Shown here piece after piece: positions 24,805-64,000 of a stretch of 64,000 nucleotides of DNA. Position 1 is the first letter of the stretch; each line of letters begins with the position of its first letter. The position numbers and the translations under genes are program-made. The stretch covers positions 1 through 64,000 of the forward strand of contig NW_024881831.1 of NCBI RefSeq assembly GCF_019059575.1. The letters run 5' to 3'. The notes beneath the pieces are model-generated. The model had not been told where the DNA came from. It did not search any database and saw only the letters and a program-made list of their open reading frames with translations. The DNA comes from Amphibalanus amphitrite (taxonomy: Eukaryota; Arthropoda; Thecostraca; Balanomorpha; Balanidae).

Positions 24805-25153
24805 GAGAACGCTCAAAAAATTGAGTGTAGATGCTGGCCGGCACTCAATTTTTTTTTAGCGCCAGCTGACTCGTCTGTCGTGGCGCTCAATTTATTGAGT
24901 ATCACGGTCCCGAACGACAAGTGGCGCTCAAAAAGTTGAGTTCTTTAGGGCATTTTCTTTCCAAAAACACCGATATAAATTATCACGGCGAGTGTTCGAG
25001 AAGAAACCTTGTTGCTCTCTCTTGCCATTGATACCTTATTTGGATACGACTGCCGTAGTGTGACGCTAAAGGCATTGTAAAATACCATCGTTTCGCCTAT
25101 TCCTTCATAATGGGGCCCGCTCAATTTTTTGAGCGCTCAATTTTTTTTTAGCT
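24805..25153. mobile_element. MITE with CTCAA(A)nTTGAG palindromes
   Basis: The left end has GAACGCTCAAAAAATTGAGTG and, 50 bases on, CACTCAATTTTTTTTTAGC. The right end has GCTCAATTTTTTGAGCG followed by CTCAATTTTTTTTTAGC. Internal copies of GTGGCGCTCAA lie between. Non-coding, so a non-autonomous element or a relic of several. Confidence 0.6.
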
Positions 25154-25985
25154 TTTCCCCCTTGTGCGTGGGACTGATTCGGAGGACCGACCGATCTAGA
25201 CGATCGACGTCCGTGAACATGACGTCGGCGGGATCATCGTGGGATAGCATCGTGACATTTCAGGAGATAGCTCTGCGCTGGGGTCTAAGGTAGCGGAGGA
25301 AACAAATGTCGTGCTTCAAGTGTTTCGCCGCATTGCGTTTATGCATATTGGAACTCGGGTCAATAGTTTGTCCCCCAGACTTTTTAAAGTTTTATTCTGC
25401 TTAGATCGGATACTGTTGCATTCGACCTGGGTTTTGCTACATTAGAAAAGTATAGATAACTGGATGTGGTTCACCATCTTGTGAACCACATCCAGTCGGG
25501 CAGGTTCATGCGGCTTGGTCTTGCCCGAATTTGTATGGGGCAACAAGAAGTGCGGACTATTTCCTAGACATTGAATGCTTCCATAAGTGATCAGCGCCTC
25601 CAAAAGTACACATCAGTTGTTTTTGGGTCAAGCCAGGTGGACGGTCAGCTCGCCAAAAAATAAGTTCTCCCAATTTTAATATTTTAGGGAAATGCGTCCG
25701 TAGTAAGCAAATCGAAAGTCGCGTCACTAAAACATACGCCTAATTAGGAGCCGATTTGCTGGTCAAGTTTTTCCGTTTTGAGACAGGTGATTGCTCGTTA
25801 CGTTTTGCCCGTTTTATTTGAGCTTCCCGAGCCTCTTCAGTTTGTCCGTCCAGGCGTCCAGCCCCCTCACTCTGTGAACAACAGCAGCGTCGGATGAGCA
25901 ACAATAACTGCGCAGTATTTTCGCGTTTCAGAGCCTTTCTTTGTTCCGAGACAAACAACTGTATCATGTCCTCACCTCGCTAGCC
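25154..25985. other. Intergenic, nothing recognised except a hairpin
   Basis: No gene seen. 25464-25495 is a short perfect hairpin (GGATGTGGTTCACC / GGTGAACCACATCC around 4 bases). Confidence 0.5.
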
Positions 25986-25991
25986 TTTATT
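25986..25991 (-). promoter_or_regulatory. Candidate poly(A) signal for SELENOW
   Basis: AATAAA on the minus strand (TTTATT on plus), about 210 bases downstream of the SECIS element, giving a sensible 3' end for the selenoprotein W transcript. Confidence 0.55.
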
Positions 25992-26199
25992 ACGCCACCT
26001 CACGGAACAAGCAATGAACACTGTCGATGAACACATCAGTTTCCAAAGCGGAATCACCAATCCGTCAGCGACAGCGGCCGTGAGGGCGCCGCCGGGCGCC
26101 CCGTCTCAGGCGCCGGCGGTGGACGGATGGGTCGGCCACAGGTGCGAGGGAGGAGGGTGTGGCGCCCACTGCCGCCGACCGGCCGCCCTCCGACCCAGC

Positions 26200-26275
26200 G
26201 TGACGCCCCCGCTCGGCCTCGGCACGCCGCCAGCAGAGCTTTCCGCGGCGCACGTCATCATGGCGGCGGCATCAC
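26200..26275 (-). promoter_or_regulatory. SECIS element (selenocysteine insertion)
   Basis: Minus-strand fold. Helix I is GTGATGCC with GGCGTCAC (26268-26275 with 26200-26207). After an internal loop comes the core ATGA (26255-26258), then a 9-bp helix II (GTGCGCCGC with GCGGCGTGC, including G-T pairs), an apical loop starting GGAAAG with the unpaired AA 12 bases after ATGA, and the closing CGAG (26218-26221, the NGAN half of the non-Watson-Crick quartet). Spacing fits the SECIS consensus. SECIS binds SBP2 in the 3'UTR to recode UGA, and it sits downstream of the selenoprotein W stop codon on the same strand. Confidence 0.85.
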
Positions 26276-26747
26276 GGAGAGTCGGACAGCACCTGGGAAA
26301 ATGTCGAGTACTATTCGGTGACAAATTTGGTAGAATTCGTTCATACTGGGTACAGCCCAGAGCCACGATCGGGAACGATGCAGGCACACATATGCTGCTG
26401 CGGTGTCCGCATTGCATTATTTATCGCGCCGGTCGGTTGTCACCACACACGAAAGTCGTATACAACAACCATGTTCGTCATTCCCATCATGTTCGTCGTT
26501 CGTCATTCGTCACATGTCTAGTAGGTACATAGCGGGCAGAGGGGGAGGGGGTACGATCACAGCTGACCGGGGCGGCAGCGGAGATGGGGGTCGGGGGGGG
26601 GGGGGCACGAGCCGTGCGGGGAGGAGGGGCGGGAGCCGACTCCTCTACCCGCTCGGCTACATGAGGCGCCCACTCGGCCTAATGAGGGGGATGTGGAGGG
26701 TGGAGCTGGGGAGGGGGGTACTCACCGGTTCAGCAGCAGAGAGGCGC

Positions 26748-57466
<30,719 letters not shown>

Positions 57467-60400
57467 ATCTGGTTGAGCGCGGTTGAACGTAACCTTCGCC
57501 GCCCACGACACCAACGAGCACTGACTCGCCGACCGCGACTCCACGCCGACTATCGACTCTCGGGCGCCCTCCGTTAGCCAGGGGCGATGCCAGCGGTGAG
57601 CCACTCCCCATCCGCGGCCCACGGTCACCGTCGGCCGCCCCTCCCGCATCGCAGGTCCGCCGACCGAGGACAGCGGCGCAGTGGCGTACCCAGGGGGCGA
57701 CCGGATCACCCTGCCAACTGCCAACGAGTGTTAACGTTCTGTCAGCCTCGCAAAACCGACACATTTGGATTGAAGTACTAAATTACATACAATGTACATG
57801 TACCTTTTCAAATGGGATAGATACTTACATTTCCTGGCTGCGGCCAGTGGCCCAGAAAATGCACCGCTTCTTACGTCCCTGCCAGAGGCCAGTGATGGCC
57901 AAGTCAATCCTTTCGTCCAATGAAGGGATCCCTTCATGGAAAAATCGAGTGCCAAATAGATGGCAGCAATAGCATGTGTGGTTTGTGGTGCGGCTTTGAC
58001 GAAATTAGCGCAGGCGGCCGGACGTGCCTAATCACAAAAATCAACACAGCAGGCCGGTGCTAGCAGACGCCGGACGTGAGATTGCGGCCGACTGATTCAG
58101 ACACCGGCAAATAACCGACTCGAGAGAGTGTCGGCTGAAACGGCTCCAATGGAATAATTGTGGGTCTACTGCAGAGGAAGGTGGCCAGTTTCGTCAACAT
58201 CTCCATCAAGCAAGGTGGGTTGGTACTGGGTTGGTACAGGATCAAAATCACAGCCTAAAATCGCTACGATTCAATAATCAAAGAGGGTTCCCATTGTGCC
58301 AATATTTGTTATATTATATTTATTTAATCTGGATGTTTCATATTTTTCCCTTTTTGATTATCGGTACACAAACACCATGACCACAACCCAAACCAGTCAC
58401 CATAACACCATTCATGCATCAGTATCAGTATGGAACCACAGGGCGCAGGAACGGGTGATTTTTTGTAACTCTAACATTAATGCTGTAGACTTGGTAAGTG
58501 CAGTCAATCAGGACTCGTGTCCACATAAATGTTTGATGAAGACTTGACAAGTCTTAGCCTACTGTATTTTTCATGAACAGTGGTCGCTGGTCAGCGTGAC
58601 TCTTCCTTCTTGTTTAGTCCTACCTAACGTTATTTTATTCTACAAAATGCTTGCAATTTCAACCTCATTTGACCTGAAAACTGAAAATGCTAGAATGTTC
58701 TTTCCATGATAGATGATATACTGCTCTTTTCATGATAGAATGCTCTCTCAATTCAGGCCATCCAGGGATACTCTTTAAATACTCTTTAAAATACTCTTAT
58801 ATTAAAGTTGATACTCTTTCTTTTGAGGAGTATCAACTTTAAAGCCACTATTTACTACTTCATAGCCAGGAATGGTGGACAAAGCATGGTTTGATGTAGG
58901 TAGCCCTGTTGCTCTCCAACCTTTCAATTTCAATATTCATTTGGCATAGTGTCCTTATTACTTATTAGCTCCTGTTCCACAGTATATATTGCATACAGAT
59001 AAATATGACCTATTTACATGTGTACCTGCATGTAAAAATGTGATGCTGCATTGATAATCTTCCTGATCTCTTTTGTGACCTATTGAAAAGTGGCATATTT
59101 TTCCATTCAGGAGGTATGCTTGTCACTAAGTTTACATCTTATGGAGATTTTAGGATGTGCCAACTGTCATGTGGTACATTAGTGTACGGCTACCGCCTTG
59201 CCGGCTACCGCCACGGGCACGGACCCGGCGCCGGCGAGTGCCGCCGCGGTCGGCGACGCCTGACGGTGGCGTGATGTGACGTCACAGCCGCCAGCGGCGC
59301 GGCGGTGGGGTCGGCCGGCCCGCATCGTGGCCTTGGTCGTGTCGCATCAGTATGGGAAGGGGTGGCCAGGGGCGCCGTGGGGGAACGCGACCCTCTTCCA
59401 CCGGACAGCTCATGGCCAGAATAAAAACGTGACAAAAAGGCTCCAGTGATGACTGACGAGTGACCTCTCTGGACTTTTCATGAGTTTTCTTGTTTACCGG
59501 CTTTTGGAAACTTCTTGGTTGTGATAAATAGTTGTGATTTTAAATGTTGTAGCGTGCCATCATCATGAGTAGGTAACGAATAAAACCAGGTAGGGGAAGG
59601 TTAGGTCGGTTAGGTCCCCAGTTCCCGCACCTTCCGAAACCCTCCCTCTTCCTGCATGACTTGCCCGTTAGTGTTCCCTGCACGACGCACCGGTGTTACA
59701 TACCGCTCGGATTCGAGCGGGCCGCTGCTCGATGTATACATGATACAGGTTGCGGCTCGTTTTCGGTGAGAACTTTGGAAATTGGTGAATCTGTCCAGTG
59801 GCCCAGCTTACATGTTATTGGTGCTGCTGTGGTGGATATTTTATGCGTGTCTCCGGACTGCCAATTCCCATTCATAATGTTCCAATCACATTGTTTACGA
59901 TCGAGTCTGGAATGCAGTGCGTAGGTAGATGCATTTGACCGGATGGGTAGGTCAAATTATGTAGCGGAAACGGTGCGAACACCGGGCAACTGAAGGAGAA
60001 AGGCCGCCCAGACCCCGGCGCTGTTCGGTGTCGTTTTTTTATGTCAGTAATGCTGCCGACTTTTCCATATATGGACCCCTCCGGGCATGTTTTGACCTGT
60101 CATTGCTGAACCGCACAGACCACGTATATTCGACCCGAGCTGAGAAGCGCCAGAAAGCTGGCACCCTGGTGGTGAAAACAACGACCGCACGGCGCCCCGG
60201 TTGGGCTGTCGCCGGACGTTGTTTATTGCTGTCAGGGCCGAGTGGCGAGCGCCCGAGATATAGTTGCGGTTATGAAACTACATAATCGCATCTGAATTAC
60301 CGATCAGTAGCCTTCTTTTCTATTCTAATGGGCTGTTCAATCACACGAAATTGTGTCATGACCAAATATGAGGATGAGCGTGGATCCGAGTGATAATTGA

Positions 60401-60899
60401 GATCTCGGTGGATCTTGAAGCAAACTGCGTGATAGGAACGATCCCATTGGATCTCACGTAGAAACCATAGGTATCCCGGATATGATCACATTGGATTTGA
60501 CGATAAACCACTGGCAGGGGCCTATGACACGATCGTGATTTTGATGTGATCGACAAGGATACGAAATTTGGACTGCAGGCCTCTAGAGTCGAGATAAGTC
60601 CCTATGAATACACGTTGCATGGCTTTCCATGTGTCAGGGTCCTCCGAGGTCATCCAAGGTCACCTGGGGTCAACTCTGATCTTACCCTTTTCAATAAAAC
60701 ATTGCCTTCATGATGTGAAGCGTCAAGCGGCCGTACCGTACAAGTGTGTTATTTTTGTATCACTTTTTAGTTTTTAATATTTTTTGCGTCCATTTTTTTC
60801 TGAGCTGCGTGGTTGTTAGCTGAAACAAACTGTTTGCCGATTACTGTAATTGAATTACAGCTGAAACCTGTAACGAGCCGTGTCATTTTTCGTTTACAG
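57467..60899. other. Region between SELENOW exon 1 and GNPAT
   Basis: 57467-57660 continues GC-rich upstream of the SELENOW start codon and is its likely 5'UTR. GTGGCGTACCCAGGGGGCG at 57682 is a fragment of the hAT-MITE family. 58803-58841 is a perfect hairpin (AAAGTTGATACTC / GAGTATCAACTTT). 59200-59345 is a CpG-rich island with TGACGTCA at 59278, a candidate promoter for GNPAT. No coding exon was confirmed here. Confidence 0.5.
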
Positions 60900-62538
60900 A
60901 TGACGGAGGACATTCTGGCCAGCCGCCGGTCAAAAGGCGACCTCTGCTGGGTCCTCAAGTCCTGGAACCAGGACGCCGGAGATTTCTCTCCAAAACTACT
61001 GCCAATGTCGCTCTTAGACTGCGTCAAAAGTGATGCCGGAGTCGTGACAGCACTCGCTCAGGTATGGTTTTCCATATTATGGACTATGGATACTATGTCT
61101 TGCCCACTCATTTCCTGTTTTTCATCCCTCAGTTTCCGCTTTACTGCTTGTTTACAGTTACCTATTCCGCCTTTCGACATCGGGCTGTTCCGACTGGAGC
61201 ACCTCATGATCGAGTTGGGACTTGGGAGCACAAACCATTTTAGGCATGACTTCGATCCCCAGATCTCCAACACCCATGGCTCATAATGACCTCATGATTC
61301 ATTGACCATATGAACCCTTGAATTGTCTTACCCTGACAACTCGGTCGTAGAGGTGGATCTGAATAAGTCGCATGTCAGGGTGGCTCATTTCCTGTTTCCG
61401 GTGTTAAGAACGAATAACTCGGAACATAACTCCCACCCTTAGTGATCCGCCGGGTCCATTCACTGAAACAATGTTGGATTGCTGGTGTAGCGGAAGCCGG
61501 AAACGCCCGCCGAGTGATTGTGATTCCTTGTGACTGACGTGTACCAGGTCCAGGTGCGGTGTGTTTACTATCACCGGTCTGACGTTTAACGAGGAGCCGA
61601 TTGTAGTCACAGTATATCACGCATCGTTCAAAGTGAGAACGAGTTGATAGGCCGAATAGGTTTTACGATACCGCTGCTGACGAAGATATATAAATACATA
61701 CGTATCGAAAGCTCCATTGAACTAACGAACTCTGTCGGGAAAATTTTCTTTATTTCGAACTCCACAATATAATATGTCTTTACTTTGAGCTTAGTCTGAC
61801 CAGCTGACCCGTTCTGACCGCCGACCCCCACCCCCGTCAGCTGCCGGCGGCCGAGCAGTGCCAAGCGCGGGACCAGATCGACGCCATATTCACCGAGATG
61901 CACCACAACTTCAGCGTCGGGTCGGTGCGCCGAGTCGGCTACTCGCTGGCCAAGATATTCAAACAGCTCTACGACAGAATTTGTGTGGAGCGGGCTGGCA
62001 TCGAACAGGTAGGCGAGCGTGTATTCGCACCGGTTGAGAGCGGGGGCCGGTGTTAATCGTTAGCTTCTCCCGTATTGTTTTACGTCTTCCTCCCCTGCTC
62101 GATCTATCATTACCCCCTCTCCGGCTTGTGTCTTTTAGTGTCTTTTAGTATTTCTAGTGTGCTCGCTCATATGCTTTGGCACAGATCATCAACGTATTTT
62201 CTGCACCCTAAAACATTTTTTCATGACCAGCCGCCGAAGCTACGTCCCAAGTAACCGCAACTGGCTTCGAGCTCTGCCGCTGAGCCACAGACGCCGTGTC
62301 CAAACTGGTGTATGTGTGCTGTTTCCCAACTAAATATGTAGTGTCGTTCAGCTACAGGCGCCATGTCCCGACTGCATGTCTAATTACTCTGCATCCCTTT
62401 CTGTCAAGGTTCGCGCCCTGCCGGCCGGCATTCCCACTCTCTACCTGCCCACCCACCGGAGTTACGTGGACTTTCTGCTGGTCTCCTACATCTGCTTCCA
62501 CTACGGGCTCCCGCTGCCCGTCATAGCCGCCGGAATGG
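60900..62538 (+). CDS. GNPAT: Dihydroxyacetone phosphate acyltransferase, 5' exons (partial)
   Basis: Three phased exons: 60900-61061, 61841-62008 and 62409-62538, giving 153 codons plus one base. They encode [20 protein letters not shown] (human GNPAT: FEDILEERRHVSDLKFAMK), then [20 protein letters not shown] and [20 protein letters not shown], then [20 protein letters not shown] and [16 protein letters not shown] contains the acyltransferase block I HxxxxD. The enzyme makes 1-acyl-DHAP in peroxisomes, the first step of ether-lipid synthesis. The ATG directly follows the acceptor (gtttacag), so it may be the start or an internal Met with an upstream exon unseen. The last donor (ATGG|gtgagt) is good, but no further exon lies in the remaining 1.46 kb, so the gene continues beyond the window. 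Confidence 0.88.
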
Positions 62539-62650
62539 GTGAGTGTCCGTAATACTCTTTGGAATGGGTGAGTGTTAGGTATAGCGGCCGAAATGAGTGT
62601 GTGCTGGTAATATCCGATGGAGTGAGTCATAGCCGTCAGTCATAGCCACG
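62518..62650 (+). repeat. Decaying copies of the GNPAT exon 3 end
   Basis: GGAATGGGTGAGTGT (exon end plus donor) at 62532 recurs at 62561, and weaker copies (ATAGCGGCCGAAATGAGTGT, CATAGCC) follow within 130 bases. Confidence 0.65.
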
Positions 62651-62756
62651 TCACCTTGTAGCCTCCAGAATTGGCGAGTGCTCCTCTCCAGTCTCAAACT
62701 CGCTGCCACCAAATTTATAAACGGAAACCTTACCTACTCGGCCACACGGACTCAGC

Positions 62757-62762
62757 TTTATT
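62757..62762 (-). promoter_or_regulatory. Candidate poly(A) signal for the ASB gene
   Basis: AATAAA on the minus strand, about 155 bases downstream of the stop codon at 62916. Confidence 0.6.
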
Positions 62763-62915
62763 ATAGGCATGAAACAGCTGGCAAATGCAGCATAAATCAA
62801 GATAACCATTTCATTGAACAAGCACCATAAACACGCACAAGTTCGGTGATACCACATCGGCGCCGATGTACCGACTCGGTCTGTCTGCCGGCTGCGGCAG
62901 GCGTGCTGTACTGGG

Positions 62916-63974
62916 TCAGTCCTCAGCCAGGTCTAGGTAGTTTCTGAGTGGCTGGGGCAGCGGCAGGTGGCGCAGACCGCCTGGCAGCCGTCCCAGCTCC
63001 GCCAGCCGGCGACGAAGCACACAGCGCGTCATATGACGCAGCGGCGGCACGCCAGCGTACTGCGCCAGCCCGCCCTCCTGCGCCACGACTGTGTAGTGCA
63101 GCGCAGCGCCGCGCCACTCGGTGCCCTCCTCTCCGAGTCCGCTGATCAGCCGGAGCGCGGTGGGTGGCGCGGCGCGCAGTAGGAGGCGCAGACACAGCAC
63201 CACCTCAGAGCTGTACGGCCGACCGGTGAGCACGTGCGACTCTACCTCTGAGTTCAATCGGTGACAGAGGTGCTCCATCGGCGAGTGGCGCGAGTCGCTC
63301 CACAGCGGGGCGCCGAGCGGCAGGAAGGAGAGCCGGGCGCCGAGCCGCAGCAGCGCCAGCACGGCGTCCGGCCGACACTGCGCCACGGCCGCGTGCAGCG
63401 GCGGCAGCGACTCGTACGAGAGCAGCGGCAGGTCGATGGCGCGGTAGGAGCGGTCCCAGCCGCGCCGGCCGCACGGCAGCGTGTTGACGGTGATACGGAG
63501 GTCGGCGGCGACCGCGTGCCTCAGCAGGTACTCGGCGAACCTCAGACACTCGGCGCGGTCACTGAGATCAGCCTTAGAGCCGCTCACCAGGTAGGTGACG
63601 CAGGGACCGAATATGGCGCCGGCCAGCAGCCGCTCCAGAGTGCTCTCACAGCCGGCCACAGCGGTCAGCAGTCGGCAGACCAGCGGCGTGTCGTCCAGCC
63701 GCCAGCGGAACGCCACCAGCGCGGCCACGGCCAGCAGCTGATGGAAACCGCCCAGCCGACACACGCCGCCGTTGGCGCAGCGCGCCTGCTCGTGCCGCTC
63801 CAGCAGGGCGGCGGTGACGTCGGCGGCCGCCCGCTGCCGGTCGCCGCTGAGCTCGATGATGCGGTCGGCGGCGGCGGCCGCGCGGCGCCGCTCGGCGCGG
63901 TCCTGCAGTTTGGCCGTGCCGATCAGACGCAGCAGAGCCTGGCCGGGCAACAGCTGCTCGGTAGGCGAGGCCAT
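62916..63974 (-). CDS. Ankyrin repeat and SOCS box (ASB-type) protein
   Basis: A single open exon of 352 codons with strong GC3. Ankyrin-like segments are seen around residue 190 (LPPLHAAVAQCRPDAVLALL, RLGARLSF) and weaker helices before it. The C-terminus (PPLRHMTRCVLRRRLAELGR, LPGGLRHLPLPQPLRNYLDL) fits the SOCS box: the BC box L..x..C plus an LPLP..L..YL Cul5-type end. ASB proteins are receptors of Elongin BC-CUL5 ubiquitin ligases. The ATG at 63972-63974 is the first in frame near the window edge; an upstream exon cannot be excluded. The gene lies on the strand opposite GNPAT, whose next exons must lie beyond it, so it appears nested in a GNPAT intron. Confidence 0.8.
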   Translation of the reverse strand: MASPTEQLLPGQALLRLIGTAKLQDRAERRRAAAAADRIIELSGDRQRAAADVTAALLERHEQARCANGGVCRLGGFHQLLAVAALVAFRWRLDDTPLVCRLLTAVAGCESTLERLLAGAIFGPCVTYLVSGSKADLSDRAECLRFAEYLLRHAVAADLRITVNTLPCGRRGWDRSYRAIDLPLLSYESLPPLHAAVAQCRPDAVLALLRLGARLSFLPLGAPLWSDSRHSPMEHLCHRLNSEVESHVLTGRPYSSEVVLCLRLLLRAAPPTALRLISGLGEEGTEWRGAALHYTVVAQEGGLAQYAGVPPLRHMTRCVLRRRLAELGRLPGGLRHLPLPQPLRNYLDLAED

Positions 63975-64000
63975 GTCGCTGCCGGTGGTGTTGTCAGTCA

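Noticed and set aside
60575-60595. CTGCAGGCCTCTAGAGTCGA looks like cloning-vector polylinker
   Set aside because: The order differs from the common pUC/M13 linkers and neighbouring sequence is ordinary; most likely chance.

Overview
The window is eukaryotic nuclear DNA. The genes have short GT-AG exons, GC-rich coding sequence and repeat-packed introns. TAGGTT/TTAGG-like arrays, a clip-like lectin/serine-protease-homologue gene and a true selenoprotein W suggest an arthropod, most likely a crustacean. That assignment is an inference; nothing in the window fixes the species.

Layout. 1-260 is a CT microsatellite. 645-2972 (+) is an intronless ZER1 coding exon (CUL2 degron receptor). 6431-13480 (+) is a complete 12-exon TMEM87-type Golgi membrane protein of 622 codons. 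15610-24265 (+) is a complete 12-exon secreted protein of 906 codons with two C-type lectin domains and a serine-protease-like domain in which all three catalytic residues are replaced. 26.0-57.7 kb (-) is one selenoprotein W gene. It encodes only 89 residues but is spread over 31 kb: coding exons at 57432-57466, 46418-46496 (with an in-frame TGA for selenocysteine), 27332-27409 and 26748-26825, then a 3'UTR exon carrying a SECIS element (26200-26275). 60900-62538 (+) is the 5' part of GNPAT (peroxisomal DHAP acyltransferase), which must continue past the right edge. 62916-63974 (-) is an ankyrin/SOCS-box protein, apparently nested in a GNPAT intron.

The two large selenoprotein W introns hold most of the accessory DNA. 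Intron 1 holds a very young LTR retroelement (47018-56971, sense to the gene) with identical 695-bp LTRs, a 4-bp target duplication and a tRNA-Gly primer site, but no recognisable gag-pol. Intron 2 holds a CFAP92/DUF4550-like gene fragment, two unrecognised minus-strand exons, a cysteine-rich SWIM-like fragment, several hAT and piggyBac-type MITEs, and a roughly 4.3-kb palindrome whose arms are minisatellites and which is interrupted by a 1.58-kb insertion.

A recurring theme is that introns of TMEM87 and GNPAT carry tandem, decaying copies of the edge of a neighbouring exon. The genes do not form one pathway. ZER1 and the SOCS-box protein are both cullin-ligase receptors, and the rest are unrelated in function.
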